From positions 496,001 through 560,000 of the forward strand of contig JADJIQ010000005.1 of NCBI GenBank assembly GCA_016707005.1: 64,000 nucleotides of DNA, in the 5' to 3' direction. Origin of the DNA: Ignavibacteria bacterium (GTDB taxonomy: Bacteria; Bacteroidota; Ignavibacteria; Kapaibacteriales; Kapaibacteriaceae). Below, in pieces: positions 1 through 9,075 of the stretch (the first letter of the stretch is position 1; each line of letters starts with the position of its first letter). The position numbers were made by a program, and so were the translations under genes. The notes under the pieces are model-generated. The model searched no databases, was not told where the DNA came from, and saw nothing but the letters and a program-made list of their open reading frames with translations.

Positions 1-3000
1 CAGGGCATCCGAAGACGTTCGTTTCGATCATGCGGACCTTCACAGGCAATGGATTGTATACACCATTGCATGAAAGAAGGTGGGTTCCCCATGTTGTGAC
101 GAACGGATTAAGCGTACCAAAGCCTGTGTTGTTTCCAACGAGTGGAGTTGTACCTGTTGGAGGATTTGTTGTTACCGGAATCTCTACGGTGTTGTCGACA
201 ACACCAAGGATCTTCCAATCATACGTTGCAGCCCATCCACCGAAGGAAGGAGTTGCAGCCGTATATGTACCAACCGATGGACCACATGCTGGGTTTGAAC
301 CCGAGAATGAAGCAACCGGCTTAGGATTGACGGTAACGTCCGTACCCGGAGCATCTGATACAGGGCAAGCTGAAGCTGGGATCGGACGAGCATAAACTCC
401 TGCACCGGTGCGCAGTTGAGCGCGCACTTCGAAGTTTACGATCGTTGGAACGGCTGGGTTTGTCGGAAGAACGCTGAGAGCTGGAATCGAGATCGGACCG
501 ATCGCGCCACCAGTACCATTGAAGGTAACAGCAGGAGCCATCGAAACACCGTTGCGGAGGATCTCATACGTTACACCGTCTTGTGAACCAGCCTGGGTGA
601 AGATCACCGGCTGTTCCCAACAAACTGGGTTCGGTGTGTAGCTATTCGCTTGAACAAGCGGAAGAGCGAAGACCGTAGCTGTTGGATGCTGCGTGAGGAT
701 CACGAAGCAAGCAGGCGGATTCGTGTTCGACGTTGCAACTACTTCATACTCGTAGTTCGCAGCGGCAAGCAGTGGATAACCACCAACTGGGTTTGTGTTG
801 TCGGCAAGGAGGAGTGCTCCACCTGTACCTACAGCGCTAATACCAGTTGACACGAATGCTGCCGGTGGCAATGCTGCACCGGTTGCATTGTCGCGGATCT
901 GACGACGGAAGAGTTCATACGTTACCCAGTTCTCAGATCCAGCTACTGTAACGTTTACGAGGTCACCAAAGCACACAGGCGTTGGAGCGATCGTTACAGC
1001 AAGAGCTGCATTCGGGATCTGATGAACATTAACTGTGGCATCACCTGTCGAAACGATATACGGTCCGCATACCGGAGCAAGATTAGATGCTACAACACGG
1101 AACAGATACACCGTAGGTGCAGGAGCAACAGTTGTGAAGGCAAGATCTGCTGTAGGAACAACAAAGTTCAGAGCAGCACCAGTACCATTTTGAGCAGCAA
1201 CCGTTGCGTTAGCCCATGTACCACCACCGTTGGTTGAACGTTGGACTTGATACGAGTAACCAACTTGCGAGTTTGCAAGCGTGAGTGGTGCCGTTTGGGC
1301 ACCCGTGTTGCAGATGTCTTGTGGTGTAACACCAAGAGCATACTGAGTTGGGATAACATTGAGTGTGACGTTGTAGTCAGGTGTCGTTGCACCGCAACCA
1401 CCAGGGTGCACTTCCGTGACCTTGATCTTTGCAGGTGACGCACCATAGAATACAACACGCACGCGTGATGCATTCAATGTGCCCGGAAGAAGCTGGCTAG
1501 CAACCGGAGCTACGTTACCAGCGATCGTTGTGTATGCACCACCATTGTTCGTTGAGTACGCAACGATATAACCATTCGATATCTGCCACGAGTACGTGTT
1601 GCCAAGTACTTGTGGAGTAGCGAAGTCATATGTGTACGTGAACGGACCAGCGTGTGGCATGCCAACCGGATCTACCAAGTTCTGGCAGACAACGTTTGGA
1701 TTCAAGCCAGCAGTAGGAACATTGATAACGATCGATGGAGTTGGAACCGGGTCAACTACGAAGTTTGTCACTGTTGACGTTCCGCAACCCGAAATAGCAT
1801 CAACCCCTGTCACTGTAATTGACTTCGGACCTGCACCACCAAGATTTGTGATCTGACGTGTGAGGTCGGGAGCTGGTCCAGCCGCATTCAGAACTATGCC
1901 ACCACCTGGAACCCAAACATAGTTAACTCCCGGTTGGCCTGCCCCACCGTTTGTTGCCACTGCAACATTGATCGGTACCGGTGTATTGACGCAGAATGGA
2001 AGAACCGGAGCAAATGTGATCGGAGCCGGTGCAGGACGTGCATAAAAGGTTGTGTTGGTTGAACCAACCAAGCTGACGCAGCCTGCTGCCGATGTGAGTT
2101 GTGCATTGATCGTCACGACAACGCTCTGTGGTACAAGTGCCGCGTTTTGTGGCAATTGACCCCATGTGATCGTACGTGCGACGGCACCAACTGGCTGAGC
2201 AAAAGGACTGCCAGTTACAACTGTTCCAACCGGAGCGCCAGTTACGTTAACTGCAAGCGAACCAGCCTGAGCCGTTGTGATCGTGTAGTTCGTCGTAGAA
2301 ACTGGGTTCTGCGGGGAAGCTGCACACGCTGTTGCCACCGGTGTGATGACCGGAGCTGAAGGCACCTGGTTGATCGTGAACGCCTGCGTCACAGTTGCTG
2401 CACAAGTGGTTGTTGTGTTTGTTACTGTAAGTGTAAGCGAGTACGAAGATGTAGCAGCCGGAGGATTCGTGAATGTCACGATCATCGTTGGATTGTTATT
2501 CACGCCAAGCGTACCGATACCGTCTACGTCAAGGGCTTCTGCCCACAAGTAGGTAGGAGCACCACCACCATTGACAAGTGCCAATGTTGAGAACGTATGC
2601 GCTTGATTACCGCAAAGCGTTGGAGCTGGTGCACCAATGCTGAACGTAGGATTTGGGTTGATCGTGATTGTGTAGGTCTTTACAGCCGCACAACCACCTT
2701 CTGTGTATTCATGAGAGATGGTACCGGTTCCGGCAGCACCCCACTGAACACTAAATCCACCAGGACCAACTCCAGTAACGCCCGGACCACCAAGAGCATA
2801 GCCACCAACGAATGGGGCTTGTGGTGTTCCACCTGAAATTGTAAACGAATGGGACCCAGCACCTGTTGCGGTATACGCGACTGGTGCTGCTGGTGACGCA
2901 CACGTTGCAAGTGCTCCAGTGAGTACAAAGGCTCCTGTAGGAGGAGTCGCAATAACAGTCACATTAAGCGTCGAGCTAGCGTTACAGCCAAGGGCAGTAC

Positions 3001-5329
3001 GCTCATCAACGGTAACTGTGCCTGCACCTGGGGCTGACCACTGAACAGTGATAAGCGATACACCAAGATTGACGTTTCCAGGTGTTGTTGTAGATGTTGC
3101 AGGAAGAGCAGTTGTTGTTGCTGCATTCGCTGCGACGATCGTTCCACCACCACCAGTGACCGCCCAACGATAGCTGTTGCCAACTGTGACCGTATTGAGC
3201 GTGTATGAATACTGAATTGGGTTTGGAGCCGATTGGTATGAAGGATTACCAAGTGTGGCAGGTACAAACTGACAAGGTGTGTTCGAACCAACGATCGATG
3301 GCGTTGGGAGCGGGTTAACCGTTGTTGTTGTGCTATACGTGCGTGTGCAACCACTAGCAGTTGTTTCAAGAACAGTCATTGTTCCTGTACCAGCTGCCGT
3401 CCAGTTAAGCTGACGCGACTGATTTGCAACAACGTTTGCCGCAAGTGGTGTTCCGTTTGGATATCCGGCTGAACCGCCAGTATATACAAATGGAAGACCT
3501 GAGGCCGTGTATGTATATGTATTACCCGCAACACCAACAAGGCCAGTTCCGCCATTGTTCGTGATGGAGTACGTCATATTCGTACCGGCACAAACACTCG
3601 CAACTGAACCGGCTACCGCATTTGTTGGCGGAAGTGGGTTAACAGTAAAGGATGTCTGCAACACCGGTCCTGGGCAGAGATTGCCCGGCCCGTTGAAAGC
3701 CTGCACTTGGACCGTTACTGTTGCAGCCGCGGCCGGTTGTACCGGTTGATTCGTTACGGTGACGACCTTTGTGTTCGTGCTACCTGCAGGGAATGTAGCT
3801 CCGATGGTGTTCGTTACGAACGCCCATGCATAGGAACCATAACCAGCAGGAGTCGAGTAAGTCACATTGTTCGAGCCTGTTGCCACCGCACAGATAGCAC
3901 CTGGTGCTACTGTAAGAGGTCCAACCGGAACCGAATAGATCGTTACACGATTAACGAACGTGCTGATCGCTGAGCAGTTCGTTGGTGCCGGACCAGTTTC
4001 TGTTACCTGGATGTTGTAGCTCGTACCGGCGTTCGATCCGCCAGCAGGATACTGGATATCCGCGATCTGGTTCTGAGCACCCGAAAGGATGATCGTGGCA
4101 CCAGGTGCTGTTGTCGACCATGCCAGTGTTGATGTAGCAATAGATGGTACAGCTACATATTGAACAGTTGCACCTTGGCAAATGTTCTGAGTACCTGTGA
4201 TCGAGCCAATTGCTACCGGTTGGGCATTCGCAACAACTGCATAATCCGCAGTTTGAACCGTTGTACAGTTATTGAGCGTTGTGATACCATAATAGTACCA
4301 CGTACGATCCACCGTTGCGGCAGGAAGGGCTGTAACGAGATCCCACGTAGGTCCAGCGCCGCCAATTGTTCCAAGTGCTGTTCCACCTGCACCTACGCAA
4401 GGCACATTTGGAGTTGGGCAGCGGAAGAAGGCTGTTTGTGTGCCAGCGAGTGCCAGCGGACCAGGAACCCATGAGTATACTTCATTGAGGAATGGACCGC
4501 CAGCGCCAGGACGTTGGTCTTGACCAATCGTTGCTTGCGGTGGCTGACAAAGCGAGAGAAGACCGATCGTGTGTTGGTCTTGAGCTGCTTGAACGTTCAG
4601 AGCGTTGTCGTCGATCTGCTCTACGAAGATGTCGATCTGACCAGCATCTGCGTCACCTTCAAGGTGAAGGACCAGCTGAACAGAGACTGTTGCAGGATTT
4701 GGAGCACCCGGTGGGATCGGTCCCGGTGGGTTTGGATAGAAGTACGGAACATCGTCAAACGTGACGATGAGCGTTGTACCTACGAGTTCATACCAGATCT
4801 GTCCGCCAACCTGTGGCGAAAGGTCCGTATTTGCCAGGTAGATAGCATCATATGTAGCACCTGCACCCGGAGCGGCCAGATTGCGCGGGGCGATCTGAAC
4901 TGCGAGTGGGTCGTTGCGGAACGTGATGAAACCATTCGAGCCTACATAGAAGCCGTCAACCGCAAGGTCAATGAGGCGTCCATGAAAACGGAATTGGCCG
5001 GCAACGTTCTGCTCAGCAGAAACTTCGTCGTCGTCCAATGCCAGATTAACCTCGGCGCCGCCTGGTGCGGCGAATGCGTAGCCAGGTGCAGCACCGTTAA
5101 CAGCATAACCGATATTGATACCGGGAGCTGTCAGGGTGGCCCGAAGTGTTGTGTTCTGTCCTGCACAGACCGGGTTCGGACCCGGACTGGCCAACAGATC
5201 AACGGTTTGCGCCTTCACCGAGATGCCTGTTAGCAACCCGGCGGTCGTAATGACCGTCAACAACAGAGCCTGGAGCCAACGCCCCACACTCCGTTGTCGC
5301 GAAGAGAACGCGGAATCGAATCGATTCAT
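1..5329 (-). CDS. Giant secreted Ig/PKD-repeat surface protein (3' end outside window)
   Basis: Translating the minus strand from the ATG at 5329 gives one uninterrupted frame of 1776 codons that runs off the left edge, so the C-terminus is missing. A strong Shine-Dalgarno GGAGGA lies 5 nt upstream. Residues 1-41 form a signal peptide (charged start, hydrophobic LLLTVITTAGLLTG, then KAQ). Residues about 60-210 form a GFITF-type beta domain rich in Asp. From about residue 560 onward come repeated beta-sandwich segments of roughly 95-130 residues. Each opens with a VNPxP or similar linker and has one Cys about 15 residues later. They resemble PKD/Ig-like repeats of Bacteroidota adhesins. Such proteins usually end in a T9SS sorting domain, which I infer but cannot see. 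Many codons end in T or A (GTT, ACA, CCA), more than in neighbouring genes. Likely cell-surface or exported; ligand unknown. Confidence 0.85.
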   Translation of the reverse strand, partial: MNRFDSAFSSRQRSVGRWLQALLLTVITTAGLLTGISVKAQTVDLLASPGPNPVCAGQNTTLRATLTAPGINIGYAVNGAAPGYAFAAPGGAEVNLALDDDEVSAEQNVAGQFRFHGRLIDLAVDGFYVGSNGFITFRNDPLAVQIAPRNLAAPGAGATYDAIYLANTDLSPQVGGQIWYELVGTTLIVTFDDVPYFYPNPPGPIPPGAPNPATVSVQLVLHLEGDADAGQIDIFVEQIDDNALNVQAAQDQHTIGLLSLCQPPQATIGQDQRPGAGGPFLNEVYSWVPGPLALAGTQTAFFRCPTPNVPCVGAGGTALGTIGGAGPTWDLVTALPAATVDRTWYYYGITTLNNCTTVQTADYAVVANAQPVAIGSITGTQNICQGATVQYVAVPSIATSTLAWSTTAPGATIILSGAQNQIADIQYPAGGSNAGTSYNIQVTETGPAPTNCSAISTFVNRVTIYSVPVGPLTVAPGAICAVATGSNNVTYSTPAGYGSYAWAFVTNTIGATFPAGSTNTKVVTVTNQPVQPAAAATVTVQVQAFNGPGNLCPGPVLQTSFTVNPLPPTNAVAGSVASVCAGTNMTYSITNNGGTGLVGVAGNTYTYTASGLPFVYTGGSAGYPNGTPLAANVVANQSRQLNWTAAGTGTMTVLETTASGCTRTYSTTTTVNPLPTPSIVGSNTPCQFVPATLGNPSYQSAPNPIQYSYTLNTVTVGNSYRWAVTGGGGTIVAANAATTTALPATSTTTPGNVNLGVSLITVQWSAPGAGTVTVDERTALGCNASSTLNVTVIATPPTGAFVLTGALATCASPAAPVAYTATGAGSHSFTISGGTPQAPFVGGYALGGPGVTGVGPGGFSVQWGAAGTGTISHEYTEGGCAAVKTYTITINPNPTFSIGAPAPTLCGNQAHTFSTLALVNGGGAPTYLWAEALDVDGIGTLGVNNNPTMIVTFTNPPAATSSYSLTLTVTNTTTTCAATVTQAFTINQVPSAPVITPVATACAASPQNPVSTTNYTITTAQAGSLAVNVTGAPVGTVVTGSPFAQPVGAVARTITWGQLPQNAALVPQSVVVTINAQLTSAAGCVSLVGSTNTTFYARPAPAPITFAPVLPFCVNTPVPINVAVATNGGAGQPGVNYVWVPGGGIVLNAAGPAPDLTRQITNLGGAGPKSITVTGVDAISGCGTSTVTNFVVDPVPTPSIVINVPTAGLNPNVVCQNLVDPVGMPHAGPFTYTYDFATPQVLGNTYSWQISNGYIVAYSTNNGGAYTTIAGNVAPVASQLLPGTLNASRVRVVFYGASPAKIKVTEVHPGGCGATTPDYNVTLNVIPTQYALGVTPQDICNTGAQTAPLTLANSQVGYSYQVQRSTNGGGTWANATVAAQNGTGAALNFVVPTADLAFTTVAPAPTVYLFRVVASNLAPVCGPYIVSTGDATVNVHQIPNAALAVTIAPTPVCFGDLVNVTVAGSENWVTYELFRRQIRDNATGAALPPAAFVSTGISAVGTGGALLLADNTNPVGGYPLLAAANYEYEVVATSNTNPPACFVILTQHPTATVFALPLVQANSYTPNPVCWEQPVIFTQAGSQDGVTYEILRNGVSMAPAVTFNGTGGAIGPISIPALSVLPTNPAVPTIVNFEVRAQLRTGAGVYARPIPASACPVSDAPGTDVTVNPKPVASFSGSNPACGPSVGTYTAATPSFGGWAATYDWKILGVVDNTVEIPVTTNPPTGTTPLVGNNTGFGTLNPFVTTWGTHLLSCNGVYNPLPVKVRMIETNVFGCP

Positions 5330-5356
5330 ACGATCCTCCAAATGAGACTTTGAAAT

Positions 5357-5380
5357 ACTGTTACTCTTACTGTTATTCTT
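5357..5380. repeat. Tandem 12-bp repeat in the giant gene's leader
   Basis: Two adjacent copies, actgttactctt and actgttattctt, differ at one base. They lie about 28 nt upstream of the start codon of the giant gene, just ahead of its Shine-Dalgarno. Copy-number change here could alter expression, but that is conjecture. Confidence 0.5.
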
Positions 5381-5548
5381 CATAGTTGACGTGGTCTGTT
5401 CCCCATTCACAAACACCAATTGGCGCCCGAGGCGCCTTGATTTTTCAGATTGTGCATTGTCGCGTAGAGTCATAATGTCCTTCCGAACCGTTGGATTGAA
5501 ACGGCACGGCGCACAACACCCCCGTTGCCAGAGGCGTGTACATCGTCG

Positions 5549-5556
5549 CGAAAATA
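5549..5556 (-). promoter_or_regulatory. Possible -7 box for the giant surface-protein gene
   Basis: On the minus strand this reads TATTTTCG inside CGACCTATTTTCGCG, one mismatch from the Bacteroidota -7 consensus TAnnTTTG. The context CGACCTATTTT is shared with the atpZ promoter, and the 8-mer with the one before the PfkB kinase gene. If used, the giant gene would have a leader of roughly 210-220 nt. Assignment is inference. Confidence 0.3.
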
Positions 5557-5801
5557 GGTCGACGGAGCGGTTCCACCAAACACGACTTTGCCACAAAGCA
5601 TCATATATGCCATGGGACTAGCGTTTTTCGCGAATATGTTCTGCGTCGTCTGAGTCATTGTCTTCGATCAGCGTTGTTTTTATGTGTTGCTACGTGGTTC
5701 TACGTAGACAAACCTGTGAAACAGATTCCACACCACCAAGGACATTGGACCAGATCACGGTGGGTCACCCCCCGAAATCCAGCCCACCTTGATGGCAGGA
5801 G

Positions 5802-6827
5802 CTATTCCACAAGCCCCGTGCCAAATTCCTGGGAGTTACGCATATCGTGCACGTATTTCCATAGGTCTTCGATGAGTTCGGTGATGCCTTCTTGAGCAAC
5901 GGCTGAGATGATCTTTGCCTTGTGCTTCTTTACAAACTTGCCTTTAGCCAGTTCTGCGAGCTCGTCAGGGGTGAGGGTGTCGGCCTTGGTGAGTCTCACA
6001 AGCCATGGTTTCTTGAGGAGCGACGCGGAATATTGGCCCAATTCATTACGAAGGGTCTTTAGGTCCTTTTCAGGATCCTCAGACATCACGTCGATCATAA
6101 AGAGGAGAACTGCGGTCCGTTCGATGTGACGAAGGAACTGGATCCCAAGCCCCTTGCCCTCATGAGCCCCCTCGATCAGTCCAGGGATGTCAGCAACGGT
6201 GAAGCTGCGATACTCACCTGCCCGCACAAGCCCAAGGTTGGGCACCAAGGTTGTGAACGGATAGTCTGCGATCTTGGGCCGCGCTGCCGAGATCGTGGCA
6301 ATCAGCGTGCTCTTGCCGGCATTTGGGAACCCTACAAGACCAACATCTGCCAAGATCTTGAGTTCGAACTCAATGTCTCGCTCTTCCCCTGGCGTTCCGG
6401 GGTCTGACATACGGGGCGCCTGGTTGATCGATGTCACAAACTCGGAGTTGCCCCGACCGCCCATGCCGCCATGGGCAACAGTAACTCGCTGACCCTGCTG
6501 GGTTAGGTCGGCGATCTGCTCCTTTGTCACCTTGTCGCGTATCACGGTCCCTACCGGAACACGGATGACCACGTCATCCCCACTCCTGCCTGTACAGTTG
6601 CTCTGTCCGCCTCGTGCCCCACTCACGGCCTTGTAGTGCCTGCGGTACGTAAAGTCAAGCAGCGTACCGAGTTGACGGTCGGCCTCGATGATGATGGAGC
6701 CACCTTTCCCGCCGTTTCCGCCGTCGGGACCACCCTTGGGGACGTATTTCTCGCGTCGGAATGAGATGTGGCCGGGACCACCATCACCGGCCTTGACGTT
6801 GATCCAGGCGGTATCGATAAAGTTCAT
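5802..6827 (-). CDS. obgE: Obg family GTPase
   Basis: Essential ribosome-associated GTPase acting in 50S maturation and stress control. The start MNFIDTAWINVKAGDGG (ATG at 6827, after AGGAGC) gives 341 aa; the frame can be read further upstream but the Obg fold begins exactly here. Residues 1-155 are the glycine-rich Obg domain (GGPDGGNGGKGG). The G domain follows with G1 GFPNAGKST, G3 DIPGLIEGAHEG, G4 TKAD and G5 SAVA. The usual acidic C-terminal tail is missing; the protein ends soon after the G domain. The start overlaps the upstream stop by 4 nt (ATGA), so it is translationally coupled to the hypothetical gene before it. Last gene of the radA-sigma chain. Confidence 0.96.
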   Translation of the reverse strand: MNFIDTAWINVKAGDGGPGHISFRREKYVPKGGPDGGNGGKGGSIIIEADRQLGTLLDFTYRRHYKAVSGARGGQSNCTGRSGDDVVIRVPVGTVIRDKVTKEQIADLTQQGQRVTVAHGGMGGRGNSEFVTSINQAPRMSDPGTPGEERDIEFELKILADVGLVGFPNAGKSTLIATISAARPKIADYPFTTLVPNLGLVRAGEYRSFTVADIPGLIEGAHEGKGLGIQFLRHIERTAVLLFMIDVMSEDPEKDLKTLRNELGQYSASLLKKPWLVRLTKADTLTPDELAELAKGKFVKKHKAKIISAVAQEGITELIEDLWKYVHDMRNSQEFGTGLVE

Positions 6828-8005
6828 ACAAAGCTCCTGTGCAGGGCCTGGGCAAATTCCATGGCTGCCGTACTGTCCGGCGCCACTCCCTGACGGGCAA
6901 AAAATCTGTCGACTACTCCGGCTGCTTCCTTCCACTCGGCACACCTGAGCACGTCGGAAACCACCCGTGAATACAACTCCGCGTCTTTATTGAAGACTTT
7001 CTTGATCACCCGTTCCTTTGAGCTGACATCGAGCATGGTTCTGAAACGCTCTTCCCTGCCGGCGTGTACATCCGGGATGTCTGGAACCTCGGGGATCTCG
7101 GCCGTTATCTCGGTTTCCACGAGTTCAGGAACCGGCTCTGGTAATGGTTCGGGTACAGGTTCGGGCACTGGTATCGGGTCAGAAGGCGCTGGTGTGATCG
7201 CTTCGGGAACGGTCTCTTCGATGTTGGCGATCACGGTATCGATCACGTCAAAGAACTTGAGGCGGGTAAGGGCGCGGAGCTCTTCCCGATACAGCAGGCG
7301 CTCCAGAGCTTGGGAGATCGGGACAGCCCCTTTATCATCGAGGAAGATGATCACGGCCTCGGTAGGGACGGATTCAGGTGGTAGGTCGGGGTCCGCCTCC
7401 GCAAAGAAGGCATAGATGCCATCGAGCAGGCGGACAAACTCGTCCTGAGACAGATCGAGGATGGCATCGTTGTCCACCTTCTCTACGATCCGCTCGAACT
7501 CCACAACGCTGAGGATCTCGTTGGCCGAGGACTCTGCCGGACGTGCCTTGGCCCATTGGCGGATGCCTTCCAGCAGGTAGGTGTTATCTGTGAGGTAGTT
7601 GAGCCGGAGAAGGATCTCGTAAAGGGGCTTGGTGGGCTCCCCACGGAAAACGAACCACTTTAGGGTGGTACGCGGCCGTACGAGAAAATTCAGTCGGGTC
7701 TTAACAGCAGCATCGATCGTGGCGGTCAGTTCCTCATGATCGAACCTGGCGGACTTGATGTAGAGATCATCGAGTTTGGGGAACATGGCACGCAACGCCT
7801 CATTCCCGGTATCGAACCGCGGATTGGACGAACGGATTGCCCTCTCTTCATGGAGCCACCACTCGGCTTCCGCACGGAAATACGCGCGGTAGGCGGGATG
7901 AACGTTCTCATTGGCCAAGATGGCCGAGAGGGGGATGCTGGGCTGACGCGTGTCGAGCTGTTGTTTCAGCTGTTTGCGGACACGGTCAAGTTCCTTTTCA
8001 AACAT
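6824..8005 (-). CDS. Hypothetical protein with Pro-Glu repeat linker
   Basis: A 393-aa protein I do not recognise. Residues 1-265 look alpha-helical and soluble, starting with a basic amphipathic helix (MFEKELDRVRKQLKQQL) and containing WWLHEE and WFVFRGEP. Residues about 270-310 are a low-complexity acidic linker of VPEP/LPEP repeats. A helical tail of about 80 residues follows, ending QALHRSFV. No signal peptide or membrane segment. It lies 48 bp after the putative anti-sigma gene and overlaps obgE by ATGA. A TATCTTG box at 8032-8038 may provide a separate promoter. The link to obgE suggests a housekeeping or ribosome-related role, but this is only context. Confidence 0.75.
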   Translation of the reverse strand: MFEKELDRVRKQLKQQLDTRQPSIPLSAILANENVHPAYRAYFRAEAEWWLHEERAIRSSNPRFDTGNEALRAMFPKLDDLYIKSARFDHEELTATIDAAVKTRLNFLVRPRTTLKWFVFRGEPTKPLYEILLRLNYLTDNTYLLEGIRQWAKARPAESSANEILSVVEFERIVEKVDNDAILDLSQDEFVRLLDGIYAFFAEADPDLPPESVPTEAVIIFLDDKGAVPISQALERLLYREELRALTRLKFFDVIDTVIANIEETVPEAITPAPSDPIPVPEPVPEPLPEPVPELVETEITAEIPEVPDIPDVHAGREERFRTMLDVSSKERVIKKVFNKDAELYSRVVSDVLRCAEWKEAAGVVDRFFARQGVAPDSTAAMEFAQALHRSFV

Positions 8006-8031
8006 GGAATCTGTATCTCTGTGCTAGCACG

Positions 8032-8038
8032 CAAGATA
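8032..8038 (-). promoter_or_regulatory. Possible -7 box before the hypothetical-obgE pair
   Basis: Minus strand reads TATCTTG followed by CG, a one-base-short version of TAnnTTTG, 26 nt from the ATG at 8005. It lies in the only real gap (48 bp) of the radA-obgE chain, so it could drive the last two genes independently. Prediction by pattern only. Confidence 0.35.
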
Positions 8039-8053
8039 CGACATACCAAGCGC

Positions 8054-8425
8054 TCAATGCCCAGCTACGCCAAAGCGTGGCTCTTGGGTCTTCTTCTTTC
8101 GCAGTTTCTCGTAACGCTTGTCAACCTCCACCGGCACGGGCGGAAGATCATACAGATCCACGGTTGGGGACTCGATCTGGTTCACCGCACGAACTACCGT
8201 GATGTTGGGCTGAGATGTCCACCACACCACGCCTCCAAGCAACCCAAGAACTGTTGTGGCAACGATCAGCAACCTATAGACGGCCCCGCCGCTGCGGGCC
8301 TTCTTTAACACCTTGTCCTCAAAGGAGACCGGTGTTTCGATCGGCGGCAGTGAAGACAACAACGAACGCAGATAGACAACGCGCTCAAAATCGTCGGGAG
8401 GTTGAACTGGGGATAGAGTAGACAT
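8054..8425 (-). CDS. Single-pass membrane protein, candidate anti-sigma factor
   Basis: A 123-aa protein starting at ATG 8425 (a GTG at 8428 directly upstream is possible) with AGGA 5-8 nt before it. The first 48 residues are charged and probably cytoplasmic. One membrane helix lies at about residues 48-70 (LLIVATTVLGLLGGVVWW). About 50 residues follow outside, rich in Pro and Lys. Its start overlaps the sigma factor stop codon (TAGTGATG), a layout typical of ECF sigma/anti-sigma pairs. I see no HxxxCxxC zinc anti-sigma motif, so the anti-sigma role rests on position and topology alone. Confidence 0.65.
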   Translation of the reverse strand: MSTLSPVQPPDDFERVVYLRSLLSSLPPIETPVSFEDKVLKKARSGGAVYRLLIVATTVLGLLGGVVWWTSQPNITVVRAVNQIESPTVDLYDLPPVPVEVDKRYEKLRKKKTQEPRFGVAGH

Positions 8426-8427
8426 CA

Positions 8428-9066
8428 CTATTCCTGCGAGGGAAAGACCTCATTGTAGAGATCGCGTAAGAGTTCCTGAAGCTGTGCACGACCTCGGTTG
8501 ATACGGCTCTTCACCGTTCCCATCTCCGTTTTCGTGATCTCGGCTATCTCCTCGTAGGTGAGCTGCTGAACATCCCGAAGGATCACCATTTCACGATAGG
8601 TAGGAGACACACTCAATAAGGCACGTTGAACATCCTGAACGATCCGTGTTCTATCGACTTGATCATCAGGGCGATATGTTTCATCAGGGATGTCCCAAAC
8701 TGAATCATCTTCGCCCACACTGAATTCCTCGCTTAGGCTTGTACCGAATCTTCTGCGATATCGCTTCAGCTCCGTACGAGCAAGATTGGATGCGATCGTA
8801 TACAGCCACGTCGAAAACTTCACTTCGCCAACAAAGGTGTGGCCAAAACGATACAAGCGCACAAACGTCTCCTGCGCAACGTCGACGGCGTCGTCGTAGT
8901 TACCCAAGAATCGGTAGGTGTACGTCGTGATAGGCTCCTTATACCGGCGCATGAGTGCAACGAAGGCCGCTTCGTCACCCTCGAGATACCGTTTCAGAAG
9001 ATCTTCATCAGTGGCGTTATGTCGGACCGACTGCATTGATTCTGCAGTTATACCATTACCTGACAT
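8428..9066 (-). CDS. ECF-type RNA polymerase sigma factor (sigma-70 family)
   Basis: A 212-aa sigma factor that directs RNA polymerase to a regulon, probably envelope or stress related. Region 2 is at about residues 25-100 (DEAAFVALMRRYK, DDAVDVAQETFVRLYR, STWLYTIASNLARTELKRYRRR). Region 4 is at 145-205 (LLSVSPTYREMVILRDVQ, then LTYEEIAEITKTEMGTVKSR as helix-turn-helix). No region 1.1 or 3, so ECF/SigW-like. It begins 9 bp after radA and overlaps the membrane protein gene downstream, forming radA-sigma-membrane protein. The specific ECF group cannot be assigned by eye. Confidence 0.92.
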   Translation of the reverse strand: MSGNGITAESMQSVRHNATDEDLLKRYLEGDEAAFVALMRRYKEPITTYTYRFLGNYDDAVDVAQETFVRLYRFGHTFVGEVKFSTWLYTIASNLARTELKRYRRRFGTSLSEEFSVGEDDSVWDIPDETYRPDDQVDRTRIVQDVQRALLSVSPTYREMVILRDVQQLTYEEIAEITKTEMGTVKSRINRGRAQLQELLRDLYNEVFPSQE

Positions 9067-9075
9067 GTTTGTTCC

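Larger units (their letters stand above)
5330..5801. other. 472-bp gap between obgE and the giant surface-protein gene
   Basis: No convincing gene. It holds, from the giant gene outwards on the minus strand: its Shine-Dalgarno; a tandem 12-bp repeat (two copies of actgttaytctt on the plus strand, 5357-5380); a short GGCGCC-CGA-GGCGCC hairpin near 5413-5430; and the 8-mer TATTTTCG at 5549-5556, which recurs in the adenosine-kinase-like gene's promoter. A 6-bp stem near 5758-5790 could be the end of the obgE transcript but has no U-run. A 62-codon minus-strand frame at 5470-5658 has no recognisable features. Confidence 0.5.

Noticed and set aside
4514..5233. 239-codon plus-strand frame opposite the giant gene
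   Set aside because: It is the complement of a continuous minus-strand coding frame with signal peptide and Shine-Dalgarno, and its own product shows no domain.
5413..5430. GGCGCC-CGA-GGCGCC hairpin as a plus-strand terminator
   Set aside because: No plus-strand gene lies upstream of it, so termination has nothing to end; it is more likely leader structure of the giant gene or chance.
5470..5658. 62-codon minus-strand frame in the intergenic region
   Set aside because: No domain or signal peptide, and a promoter-like element lies within it.
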